Shown in pieces: positions 1 to 5,815 of a stretch of DNA of 29,936 nt. Under the pieces are notes generated by a model. That model was not told where the DNA came from. It saw only the letters and a list, made by a program, of their open reading frames with translations, and did not search any database. Origin of the DNA: a virus; the IMG/VR virus record IMGVR_UViG_3300013372_002329, positions 1 through 29,936 of that record, one strand, 5' to 3'. Position 1 is the first letter of the stretch. Each line of letters begins with the position of its first letter. The position numbers and the translations under genes were made by a program.

Positions 1-537
1 AAAGCAACTTCATCCGTAAAGAACGAAAAAGAAGTTCGTCAGTTCAGGTGGCGCTCGTGGTTTTGTATTGAGAATCTATGGATTCTCGAAAACCCACAAG
101 AACTACAACCAGATGGTCTTGAGTTTGAAGTTTCAGGAAACATTGAAGGCGTTGTAATTAAGGGCTTCATTGACCGATACTCAAAACTTAGTGACGGGGA
201 GTCGCTTATTGTTAGTGACTACAAAACCGGCAAAACCCCCCGACCTCAGTATCAAGCAGACAAGTTCTTTCAGCTTTATATCTATGCGTACATGCTGGAA
301 AAGATGGGTGAAGGAACGGCAAAAGAACTAGAACTTCTTTACCTAAAAGACGGAGTAAGACTCAAGAAATATGTAACGAGCCGTGAATCAAAAAATATGA
401 TTGAACACGTTATTGATACAAAAAAACAAGTGGACGAATGCTGTCGCACGGGAGAATTTGAAGCAAGAAAATCGATACTCTGCAACTGGTGCAGTTATCA
501 GAAAATTTGCCCAATGTTTGGTGGAAAAAATGATTGA
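1..537 (+). CDS. RecB/Cas4-like PD-(D/E)XK nuclease (5' partial)
   Basis: The reading frame is open from base 1, so the N-terminus lies outside the window; 178 residues are visible. Counting from the first full codon there is an acidic residue at D58 (GFIDRYS), the core D73-Y-K75 (VSDYKTGK) and the QxxxY motif Q91-Y95 (QLYIY). Together these are the RecB/Cas4/AddB-type nuclease signature. The C-terminus has a cysteine cluster (C147/C148, C161, C164, C170) of the CxxC-x5-C kind that holds a 4Fe-4S cluster in Cas4 and AddB. In phages such enzymes resect DNA ends for recombination or replication. The next gene starts 8 bases before this stop, so the two are translationally coupled. No cas1 or cas2 neighbour is visible, so a CRISPR role is not implied. 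The family is clear; the exact substrate is not. Confidence 0.82.
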   Translation, partial: KATSSVKNEKEVRQFRWRSWFCIENLWILENPQELQPDGLEFEVSGNIEGVVIKGFIDRYSKLSDGESLIVSDYKTGKTPRPQYQADKFFQLYIYAYMLEKMGEGTAKELELLYLKDGVRLKKYVTSRESKNMIEHVIDTKKQVDECCRTGEFEARKSILCNWCSYQKICPMFGGKND

Positions 538-1048
538 TGAAATTACCTTTGCTCAGATGGTTGCCGAGGAGGTCAAAAATAAACTGTCTCCCATACAGAG
601 AGACATGCTTACTGACCCTGCAAACTGGAATAGATGGAAAGACCACCTGCAAGCCCTTGTGGACAATCTTGATGACCAAATAGGAGACATTGAGTTTGAC
701 AACCAGTCAGACATTGAGCGGTTTGAATCAATGGGTCGTGACGGAAGAATTCTTGCTCAGGAAGCATCCAAGGCTTATGAAGCTAGGAAAAAGAAAATTA
801 TTCGCTTTAGGTTTCATGTAAACAATCGCCTAGACGAAGTGTCTGCAATGATTGATACTGGAGAAACTCCAGAATCGAACGGCTGGCAAGAGATGGAAAC
901 GCTCAAAAAAGCAATTATTAAACATCGTGCTTTGCTTCGTGAGTTTGACCTAGAAGAGACATCTATCGATAGGGCTTTATGGGCCGTCTTGAACAACGAG
1001 TGGTTGTTTGACTCAATTGATGAGTCAAGCCTTTTCCCAGCAGAGTGA
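530..1048 (+). CDS. Hypothetical helical phage protein
   Basis: This 172-residue protein has no domain I recognise. I chose ATG 530, preceded by GGTGGA, rather than the upstream in-frame ATG at 401. The earlier start would overlap the nuclease gene by more than 130 bases, and its extra residues look like out-of-frame translation of that gene. The sequence is charged and largely helical: one stretch (MGRDGRILAQEASKAYEARK) and another around KKAIIKHRALLREFDLEETS could form coiled coil or a helical bundle. It has no cysteines, signal peptide or membrane segment. It lies between a RecB-like nuclease and an HNH endonuclease, and its last codon overlaps the next start (GTGA), so it probably belongs to the same DNA-processing operon. 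Function unknown. Confidence 0.72.
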   Translation: MIDEITFAQMVAEEVKNKLSPIQRDMLTDPANWNRWKDHLQALVDNLDDQIGDIEFDNQSDIERFESMGRDGRILAQEASKAYEARKKKIIRFRFHVNNRLDEVSAMIDTGETPESNGWQEMETLKKAIIKHRALLREFDLEETSIDRALWAVLNNEWLFDSIDESSLFPAE

Positions 1049-1419
1049 ATCGCAAACCCTTAAAGCGGTCGGACAAGCCGCTAAAAAGAACACCTCTCAA
1101 AAAGTCTTCAAAGAAGATAAATAATCGTTCTAAGAAGACTGAAGAAAAGTACAAACTTCGCAGGCCGTTAGTTGAAAAGCTTTTAGGAGAACGCCCGTGG
1201 TGTGAAGCCTGTCCTGTCTTTGCTCAATACGACGAACTTGCTGTCTATCAGCAAAGACCATCATCGGATGTTCACGAACTAGTGAGACGCTCGCAGGGTG
1301 GCTCCATTCTTGACGAATCAAACCTTATGTGTGTCTGTCGTCCTTGCCATACCCGCATAGGAAACTATCCTCAGCTTGCATTTGACCTTGGACTATCTAA
1401 GCATTCGTACGACGAATAA
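1045..1419 (+). CDS. HNH endonuclease
   Basis: A 124-residue protein starting at GTG 1045, which overlaps the previous stop as GTGA. The N-terminal ~40 residues are very basic (KPLKRSDKPLKRTPLKK) and suit DNA binding. The HNH core follows: zinc cysteines C53/C56 (CEAC), D75-V-H77, N93 (DESNLMC), and C98/C101 with H102 (CRPCH). This is the treble-clef (beta-beta-alpha metal) nuclease with its structural zinc. Small HNH proteins are common in phages; some assist terminase in packaging, others are homing enzymes. There is no intron or interrupted gene here, so a packaging or DNA-processing role is more likely. It ends 3 bases before the 3' end of the convergent ferredoxin gene. Confidence 0.88.
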   Translation: MNRKPLKRSDKPLKRTPLKKSSKKINNRSKKTEEKYKLRRPLVEKLLGERPWCEACPVFAQYDELAVYQQRPSSDVHELVRRSQGGSILDESNLMCVCRPCHTRIGNYPQLAFDLGLSKHSYDE

Positions 1420-1422
1420 GCC

Positions 1423-1668
1423 TTATGGCTCTATGAAGATGCACTCGCCAGGGCACTCTTCTGCTGACTCAATTACGTCATCAAGTCTGTCGTCCGCAAA
1501 AGATGCTAAACCGGCTGCTCCTTCTGGATTACCAACGGCGGCACAAAATATCTTGTCGCCTTCTTTTACGTAAGCCAGACCGTCGTCCATCATCGTAAAT
1601 ACATCTGGAGCTATTTCTGCGCACAGGCCATCTCCAGTACATAGGTCTTGGTCAATCCATACTCTCAT
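1423..1668 (-). CDS. 3Fe-4S-type ferredoxin (auxiliary metabolic gene)
   Basis: An 81-residue protein with cysteines C10, C16, C42, C72 and C76. The C10-x5-C16 spacing and the final ECPGECIFIEP block match short monocluster ferredoxins of actinobacteria (3Fe-4S or 4Fe-4S type), which pass electrons to cytochromes P450 and other oxidoreductases. C10, C16 and C72 are the expected cluster ligands; C76 follows in the CPGEC motif. The central part (residues ~40-62) is longer than in the usual ~65-residue members. No reductase or P450 partner is visible, so it presumably uses host partners. The start has no Shine-Dalgarno. Instead an extended -10 (TGGTAAAAT) ends 6 bases before the ATG, suggesting a leaderless transcript. 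It is the last gene of a reverse-strand island, 16 bases after its upstream neighbour. Confidence 0.85.
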   Translation of the reverse strand: MRVWIDQDLCTGDGLCAEIAPDVFTMMDDGLAYVKEGDKIFCAAVGNPEGAAGLASFADDRLDDVIESAEECPGECIFIEP

Positions 1669-1674
1669 TGATTC

Positions 1675-1683
1675 ATTTTACCA
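1675..1683 (-). promoter_or_regulatory. Extended -10 promoter of the ferredoxin gene (leaderless)
   Basis: On the reverse strand the sequence TGGTAAAAT is an extended -10 (TG-N-TAAAAT). Six bases separate it from the ATG at 1668, so transcription should begin at or next to the A of the start codon. No Shine-Dalgarno could fit. It partly overlaps the upstream gene's stop codon at 1685-1687. Confidence 0.5.
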
Positions 1684-1684
1684 T

Positions 1685-2278
1685 TTACTCGACAGACCCA
1701 ATACGCGGGGTAACTCTCGCAGATTCACTCCATGCTTTGCGCAGTTCTTCTCCGTCGGCAGTGGTGATGTCTCCGCCGTTCAGGTGCGGGCCGTAGTTGC
1801 CAGACATAACGACAACATCCGCCACACTAATCAGCACGGTAGATATACGCTTCCTGCGCCACATCTCACTTACCATCACTTGCTGAAGCCGTGAATCAGA
1901 ACGAAACCATCTAACGAAACCAACCCTGTCGGAAGCACTAATCTGCAACCCCACAACATCCTTAACCATGAGAACTGTGCCGTTAGGGAACATGCCACCA
2001 CCCATAGCATGAATAGTCACCATGTCTGTTGGGTGAGGGTTTTCTTCAAGGATGTACCAAAGGTCTGGGACGCCATTAAACTGCTCGTCAGTCAACCTAA
2101 CTACGAGGCGCTCGTGCTCGTCAGCCATAACAAACGAATGCGGCTCAGACTTCGTAGGACACACCTTGCTTTCAATTACAAAGGGGTGAGGATGCTCGTC
2201 CGTAGCATAAGTCGCTACAACTGACCATTTGCTATTTAGTGGTGGTCCTTTCCAGAACCAGACTGTCTTCATTGCCAT
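1685..2278 (-). CDS. Hypothetical protein, possibly GNAT-like
   Basis: A 197-residue protein of unknown function. The segment from about residue 125 (FVRWFRSDSRLQQVMVSEMW, then RRKRISTVLISVADVV) resembles the beta4-alpha3 region of GNAT acetyltransferases, where a V-x-x-x-(Q/R)-R-(K/R)-G-I-G signature binds acetyl-CoA. The key glycines are missing, so acetyltransferase activity is doubtful. An alternative start is the ATG at 2272; neither start has a clear Shine-Dalgarno. It begins 9 bases after the stop of the upstream reverse-strand gene and ends 16 bases before the ferredoxin start, so the three may be cotranscribed. There is no signal peptide or membrane segment. Confidence 0.6.
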   Translation of the reverse strand: MAMKTVWFWKGPPLNSKWSVVATYATDEHPHPFVIESKVCPTKSEPHSFVMADEHERLVVRLTDEQFNGVPDLWYILEENPHPTDMVTIHAMGGGMFPNGTVLMVKDVVGLQISASDRVGFVRWFRSDSRLQQVMVSEMWRRKRISTVLISVADVVVMSGNYGPHLNGGDITTADGEELRKAWSESARVTPRIGSVE

Positions 2279-2287
2279 ACGGCAAGA

Positions 2288-2992
2288 CTAGTCGTTCCAC
2301 CACTCTGTCCATGGCTTGGCTGTGGCTGATACTGCCTCTACGTCATGAATACCGGTGTAAGCAACCGAGATTGTGACTTTTCCTGAATCGTTGTAGTCCG
2401 TCCAGTCCCCATCGGCGTTGTAGACGAACAACTGCAACATCTCGTCAGTGTTCATAATTGCAACATCTGTGAGGTAGGTATTGGCGTTGTACTCGTTCTC
2501 GCTCCAACTGCTGTTTGTGGCTTGGGCTTTATCAATAGGTGCTACAGCGGTGCTGCGAAGACTTTGTGCGGAGCCCCATACACCACCAGATGTAGAGAAT
2601 GCGCCGAATTTGCCAATTCCTTCATCTGGGTTTCCAAGCCACATTGTTGGCTTGATGTCTTCGTCAATGTCGTTACCGTTCCAACCTGCATCGTTAAATA
2701 CAGACATTAAGTCTGTTGGGTTATCGTAAATTCCGTGCTGTGTCTTGGAGTTCTTAGACTTAAATGCCGCGAGACGCAGCAATCTTTCGGTTGTCTCAAT
2801 GTCTACGCTCGCGTCCCCGCCTTCACCGTTCAGGGTATGCCAAAGACCATATCCGTCGCTTAGTACCTGAGTGGTAAACCAGATTTTCTCAATCTTGACT
2901 CGAAACGGGAAAGACACATTCAAGAAAGAAGGGTCTGTTTGCTTGACTGTCCATTCGTAGTTGACGATTGATGGTGCGATAATTCCAGACAC
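2288..2992 (-). CDS. Hypothetical protein, probable virion-associated protein
   Basis: A 234-residue acidic protein rich in Asn, Asp, Trp, Thr and Ser, with many short beta-prone segments and no recognised domain. It starts with GTG at 2992, preceded by a good AGGAG at 7-base spacing, which decides the start. It ends in WTEWWND. There is no signal peptide or membrane segment. Composition and neighbourhood (next to another Ala/Thr-rich beta protein) suggest a virion decoration or receptor-contact protein, but this is inference only. It is separated from the upstream gene by a strong hairpin terminator, so it should have its own promoter in 3000-3033; I see only an AT-rich candidate there (ACAATATTAA on the reverse strand). 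Confidence 0.65.
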   Translation of the reverse strand: MSGIIAPSIVNYEWTVKQTDPSFLNVSFPFRVKIEKIWFTTQVLSDGYGLWHTLNGEGGDASVDIETTERLLRLAAFKSKNSKTQHGIYDNPTDLMSVFNDAGWNGNDIDEDIKPTMWLGNPDEGIGKFGAFSTSGGVWGSAQSLRSTAVAPIDKAQATNSSWSENEYNANTYLTDVAIMNTDEMLQLFVYNADGDWTDYNDSGKVTISVAYTGIHDVEAVSATAKPWTEWWND

Positions 2993-3033
2993 TTGTGTCT
3001 CCTGCTGTTAGGTAACGTTAATATTGTGACATA

Positions 3034-3072
3034 AAAAAACCACCCCGCCCATTAAGAACGAGGTGGTTTTTT
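3034..3072 (-). terminator. Rho-independent terminator (potentially bidirectional)
   Basis: A perfect 11-bp stem, AAAAAACCACC (3034-3044) with GGTGGTTTTTT (3062-3072), encloses a 17-base loop. Read on the reverse strand it lies just after the stop of the 3439-3089 gene and runs into a T tract, so it ends that transcript before the 2992-2288 gene. The A/T arms would also allow termination on the + strand. Confidence 0.8.
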
Positions 3073-3088
3073 GTTAAAAAAGTTTTAT

Positions 3089-3439
3089 TTAGCCTTCAAC
3101 AACCGTGAATGCTACTGTCATGTTTGAACCGGCAGTACCAGAACCAACGGCTGAAACGTCAAGGCTGACAAGAGCGCCTGCTGCGAAATCGCAATTAGCA
3201 GCGGTAAGCGTGCCTTCGTCTGAAGTTCCTGCGGCTGCGATTGAGAACGCTGCTGCTACATCAGAACCGACTTTGAGGTCTGCGGTAAGTGCTGAACCTG
3301 CTGGGGCTGTGGTCACTGCGACATAAGCGCCTGTGATTTTGCCAGCAAACGGCATAGCCATTGTGACGATACTGCTGGTGCTTAGTCCTCCAGCAATGTT
3401 CAATGTGATGGTTGTTGGGGCGAGGGCTGCTGTTGACAT
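3089..3439 (-). CDS. Small Ala/Thr-rich beta protein, probable virion decoration or fibre protein
   Basis: A 116-residue protein very rich in Ala, Thr, Ser, Gly and Val, with two lysines, no arginine and one cysteine. The pattern PFAGKITGAYVAVTTAPAGS, then ALTADLKVGSD, later GALVSLDVSAVGSGTAGSNM, matches the beta-sandwich modules common in phage head fibres and minor structural proteins (PxxGxI...TAPxGxxLxxDxxxxG...GdxvsvdvxxvGsxxxGsxLtv). It has its own AGGAG (start ATG 3439), an extended -10 upstream and a strong terminator downstream, so it looks like a stand-alone, well-expressed late gene. A structural role is inferred from composition and pattern; no enzyme motif is present. Confidence 0.72.
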   Translation of the reverse strand: MSTAALAPTTITLNIAGGLSTSSIVTMAMPFAGKITGAYVAVTTAPAGSALTADLKVGSDVAAAFSIAAAGTSDEGTLTAANCDFAAGALVSLDVSAVGSGTAGSNMTVAFTVVEG

Positions 3440-3469
3440 GTTTTCTCCTGTGAAAGTCGTTGTATGTAA

Positions 3470-3478
3470 ATAATAACA
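3470..3478 (-). promoter_or_regulatory. Extended -10 promoter for the reverse-strand structural gene
   Basis: On the reverse strand TGTTATTAT (TG-N-TATTAT) lies about 30 bases upstream of ATG 3439, with AGGAG in between. Transcription would start near 3463, giving a short leader. No convincing -35 is seen. Confidence 0.45.
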
Positions 3479-3600
3479 CGAAGTGATTTTCGTTTTTTGA
3501 ATTATTAAGAGAATTATTTATTGTTTGTTTATTATTAACTCATGTATTCTTGAACTTAGGTACCTACAACTCGCTGTCAGAAAGGAAAGGACGGTGGTCA

Positions 3601-3645
3601 ATGTCTAGTGGCCTAACCACGGCAATCCGGAGATTAATTTTTTAA
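3601..3645 (+). CDS. Possible 14-residue leader peptide
   Basis: ATG 3601 opens a short frame, MSSGLTTAIRRLIF, that stops at TAA 3643-3645. An AAGGA at 3587-3591 lies nine bases upstream. The stop is only 7 bases before a perfect 9-bp hairpin, the spacing expected of a leader peptide and attenuator. No run of a single regulatory amino acid is present, and a frame this short could arise by chance. Confidence 0.25.
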   Translation: MSSGLTTAIRRLIF

Positions 3646-3652
3646 CTTCTCT

Positions 3653-3685
3653 ACAACCGCCAGTCTCTGCAGGACAGGCGGTTGT
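3653..3685 (+). other. Perfect 9-bp RNA hairpin
   Basis: ACAACCGCC (3653-3661) pairs with GGCGGTTGT (3677-3685) across a 15-base loop that contains CTGCAG. The following bases are only moderately T-rich (TTGCTG), so it is a weak terminator at best; an attenuator or sRNA stem is possible. Confidence 0.5.
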
Positions 3686-3761
3686 TTGCTGTATGGGCAC
3701 TGTTTGTTGCTGTTGTACAATTGTTTTAACACAAGAGAATTGTGACCGTTATAGGTGAAGG

Positions 3762-3789
3762 TCGGGTGGGACGAGTCCTGCCCGATTTT
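3762..3789 (+). terminator. Hairpin with short T run upstream of the ruvC-like gene
   Basis: TCGGGTGGGA (3762-3771) pairs with the complementary arm ending CCCGA (3785), with two G-T wobbles and a 4-base loop, followed by TTTT. It lies about 20 bases before the GTG start at 3809. It could end a leader RNA or act as an attenuator. The gene downstream may have its own -10 (TAGGGT at 3797-3802, six bases before GTG). Confidence 0.45.
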
Positions 3790-3808
3790 CATGTAGTAGG
3801 GTCTTTTT

Positions 3809-4351
3809 GTGCCTGATATAAAGCTAATAGGACTAGACCTCTCCCTAACCTCTACCGGTGTATCAATAAATGGCAAAACGTCGATTGTTTCCACCAAGGC
3901 CAAGGGCCCTGAAAGACTTTCTTACGTAAACAAGACATTGCTTCAGATATGCCTAGACGAAGAAATCGATTGCGCCGTCATTGAGGGCTACTCGTTTGCG
4001 TCACGCAACTCACAGGCCCATAGTATTGGAGAACTTGGCGGGTGCATTAGGATGACCTTCTGGGAATGCGGGATTGCCTACGTAGAGGTCCCCCCAACCT
4101 CCAGAGCTAAATTTGCTACTGGAAAAGGCAACGCAGGAAAGACTGAAGTCATATCTGCAATCTCTTCTAAAACAGGAATGGTTTTTTCCGGCTCTGGTGC
4201 AGACGACGAATGCGATGCGTGGATTCTTGAACAGATGGGGCTTGCATATTTAGGAAAAAGCCAATACGATTGGACAGCAACACAACTATCTTCCCTAGAG
4301 AAGATAGATTGGTCGTCGATGGATAATATAAAGGATTCAAGTGCAAAATAG
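3809..4351 (+). CDS. RuvC-like Holliday junction resolvase
   Basis: A 180-residue protein of the RNase H-like/RuvC fold. The catalytic acids are visible: D10 in IGLDLSLTSTG, E59 in CAVIEGYSF, and D132/D133/D136 in GSGADDECDAW. The PPTSRAKFATGKGNAGKTEV segment (residues 95-114) matches the basic stretch before the last acidic cluster in RuvC. Phage RuvC relatives resolve branched DNA before packaging or during recombination. The start is GTG 3809; ATG is absent nearby and there is no strong Shine-Dalgarno, while TAGGGT lies 6 bases upstream, so the mRNA may be leaderless. The next gene starts inside its 3' end (4341). Confidence 0.87.
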   Translation: MPDIKLIGLDLSLTSTGVSINGKTSIVSTKAKGPERLSYVNKTLLQICLDEEIDCAVIEGYSFASRNSQAHSIGELGGCIRMTFWECGIAYVEVPPTSRAKFATGKGNAGKTEVISAISSKTGMVFSGSGADDECDAWILEQMGLAYLGKSQYDWTATQLSSLEKIDWSSMDNIKDSSAK

Positions 4352-4682
4352 AAATCAGCCAATTAGTCAAGTTGATATTGAAAACGAACTTCTTCGCCTA
4401 ATAGGAATGCTCGAAGAAGAGACGGAAGCTTTTGAGGTTCTTGCTATAGACAATGCTAAGAAAGAAGCGCTCCATAAATCAAACTGGGCCAAAGAATATC
4501 TTTCAGCAAAAGGCTCAATCAAGGAACGCGAAGCATGGGCTGACTACAAATTAGACGAATCTTCGTTTGATTACAAAATCTCTGAAGCCCTAGTTAAATC
4601 AAAAAGAGAAAAGCTGTTATCCCTGCGTACATCCATAGACGCAATGAGAACGCTCAACGCAAACGTGAGGCATCAAGTATGA
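4341..4682 (+). CDS. Conserved helical phage protein in the recombination cluster
   Basis: A 113-residue, almost entirely helical, charged protein. It starts at GTG 4341 with AAGGA just upstream and overlaps the ruvC-like gene by 11 bases. The end, LRTSIDAMRTLNANVRHQV, together with AKEYLSAKGSIKEREAWAD, resembles a family of small phage proteins of unknown function that sit beside recombination genes. I recognise the pattern but not a named activity. Its stop overlaps the next start as ATGA (4679-4682), so translation is coupled. A role as an accessory to the resolvase or ParB-like neighbour is possible but unproven. Confidence 0.7.
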   Translation: MQNRNQPISQVDIENELLRLIGMLEEETEAFEVLAIDNAKKEALHKSNWAKEYLSAKGSIKEREAWADYKLDESSFDYKISEALVKSKREKLLSLRTSIDAMRTLNANVRHQV

Positions 4683-5485
4683 GCAATGGTATCCACCCGT
4701 CACTTATGGGAATGGCTGTTGATATTGACACGCTTCTCCCACTTGAGAAGAACCCAAGAGTTGGGGACGTTGATGCCATTACTGCCTCCTATGCCGAGTT
4801 CGGGCAGGTAAAGCCAATCGTTGCCAAAAGAAACGACGATGGTACGGCGACCGTAATCGCTGGTAATCACCAACTAGAAGCCGCGAAGATTCTTGGCTGG
4901 GACCAGATTGCCGTTATCTATCTTGAGGGCGATGACTCTCGTGCTGTTGCCTTTGCGCTTGCCGACAACAGAACGGTTGAGCTTGGCTACTCTGAGCCAG
5001 AAATTCTTTACGAACTAATTAGTTCGGTTAGTGACTACTACCCAGAACTTTTGGAAGGACTCGGATGGGACGAATTCGAGATTGCAGAATATGAGCAAGA
5101 GGCTTACAGAAACAGCAGCGAGATGTCGACTAGTGGCAACTATGTTCCTCCAGTACTCATTGACAGAAACGCAGAGATTCAGGGATTCAATGACGTACCT
5201 GAATTGCGTCCACAAGAATTCACCGTTACCAGAGATAGCGAAGGAGAGAACAGAATTGTTGCACCTGCTTCTTCTGACCAAAACGACATAGCTATTCGTG
5301 GTTCAACAATGGCTGCAGGTGCAGGTCAACAAGCAGTAGTTCAGTTCACGCTCGTCTTTGACAACCCTGCCCAACAGTCTCGTTGGTACGATTTTATTCG
5401 CTGGCTAAGAAGCGATGTTTCAATTGTTGGAAATACAACCGCAGAACGGTTAATGGACTTCATCGGCCAACACTCGGAGATTTAA
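4679..5485 (+). CDS. ParB/Srx-like domain protein
   Basis: A 268-residue protein with an N-terminal ParB/sulfiredoxin-like domain (residues ~14-110): LEKNPRVGD, FGQVKPIVAK, the hallmark VIAGNHQLEAAKILGW (G62-N63-H64 in place of the usual G-x-R/E-R) and ALADNRT. A linker follows, then a C-terminal domain (~218-265, VVQFTLVFDNPAQQSRWYDF onward, ending TTAERLMDFIGQHS) of the sort found in phage ParB-like proteins that are often fused or adjacent to DNA methyltransferases. There is no HTH or ParA partner, so plasmid-style partition is unlikely; nuclease or CTP/ATP-binding regulatory activity is more plausible. Its last base is the first base of the next ATG (TAATG). Confidence 0.82.
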   Translation: MSNGIHPSLMGMAVDIDTLLPLEKNPRVGDVDAITASYAEFGQVKPIVAKRNDDGTATVIAGNHQLEAAKILGWDQIAVIYLEGDDSRAVAFALADNRTVELGYSEPEILYELISSVSDYYPELLEGLGWDEFEIAEYEQEAYRNSSEMSTSGNYVPPVLIDRNAEIQGFNDVPELRPQEFTVTRDSEGENRIVAPASSDQNDIAIRGSTMAAGAGQQAVVQFTLVFDNPAQQSRWYDFIRWLRSDVSIVGNTTAERLMDFIGQHSEI

Positions 5486-5706
5486 TGAGTATCTGGTCGT
5501 GGGTGCTTGGAACTCTTGGTGTTACTGGTCTTTTAATTGCCGGCAATAGAGTTTGGTGGGGCTGGTTAATAAACTTAGCCAATGAGATTCTTTGGGTTGT
5601 TTATGCAGTTAAAACAAAACAATATGGTTTTATTTTGATGGCTGGTGCATATGCTCTTGTGTATGCAAGAAATGCTAGAAACGGATGGAAGCATAATGAG
5701 TCCTGA
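5485..5706 (+). CDS. Small membrane protein, half-PnuC-like
   Basis: A 73-residue protein with three hydrophobic stretches (~4-20, ~25-42 and ~48-62) and a polar C-terminus. I chose ATG 5485 because it overlaps the preceding stop (TAATG). The pattern GNRVWWGWLINLANEILWVV, then YAVKTKQYGF, recalls one repeat of PnuC nicotinamide-riboside transporters (N-x-W-G-W ... LW), which are built from two three-helix repeats. It could therefore be a half-size, self-assembling transporter, as SemiSWEETs are. Phages do carry NAD-salvage genes, but no nadR or nadV is seen here. Membrane location is well supported; the transport role is inference. Confidence 0.66.
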   Translation: MSIWSWVLGTLGVTGLLIAGNRVWWGWLINLANEILWVVYAVKTKQYGFILMAGAYALVYARNARNGWKHNES

Positions 5707-5815
5707 AGAAACAAAAGAACTTGAAAAACTAATATCCGAACGCGATGAACTATTACGCATCGTAGATGAGCTACGCGCCGAGGTCAGTCGGCTTTCACAG
5801 ATTGCAAAATACTAA
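5696..5815 (+). CDS. 39-residue coiled-coil miniprotein
   Basis: ATG 5696 lies 11 bases before the end of the membrane-protein gene and follows GGATGGA. The frame runs 39 codons to TAA 5813-5815, whose last A is the first base of the next ATG. The peptide begins MSPEETKELEKLISERDELL and continues with heptad-spaced Leu/Ile/Val (RIVDELRAEVSRLSQ), so it should form a parallel coiled coil. Start and stop overlaps on both sides fit a translated gene. Function unknown; it might oligomerise or tether the flanking PP-loop protein. Confidence 0.62.
   Translation: MSPEETKELEKLISERDELLRIVDELRAEVSRLSQIAKY

Larger units (their letters stand above)
3440..3808 (+). promoter_or_regulatory. Divergent intergenic control region
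   Basis: About 370 bases without a substantial gene separate the reverse-strand island from the + strand cluster. The left half (3481-3540) is strongly AT-rich. On the + strand, in order: a perfect palindrome TAGGTACCTA (3557-3566); a possible 14-codon ORF with AAGGA upstream (3601-3645); a perfect 9-bp hairpin (3653-3685); the palindrome TTGTACAA (3713-3720); a dyad CACAA-N5-TTGTG (3730-3744); and a hairpin followed by TTTT (3762-3789). The arrangement suggests a leader RNA, an attenuator or a small RNA. I found no tRNA or riboswitch class that I recognise. Confidence 0.5.

Noticed and set aside
401-529. Upstream ATG 401 as start of the 530-1048 gene
   Set aside because: It would overlap the nuclease gene by ~137 bases, and the added residues look like out-of-frame nuclease sequence; ATG 530 has GGTGGA and a typical short overlap.
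1-537. CRISPR-associated Cas4 and a possible CRISPR system
   Set aside because: The nuclease is Cas4-like, but no cas1/cas2 or direct-repeat array is present; phage recombination nucleases share this fold.
2288-3439. Major capsid protein
   Set aside because: Neither protein has the length or the HK97-fold features expected, and no portal or protease gene adjoins; they look like decoration or fibre proteins.
3634-3903. Reverse-strand 89-codon ORF across the intergenic region and ruvC start
   Set aside because: It is antisense to hairpin DNA and to the conserved IGLDLSLTSTG region; no ribosome site and no domain pattern.
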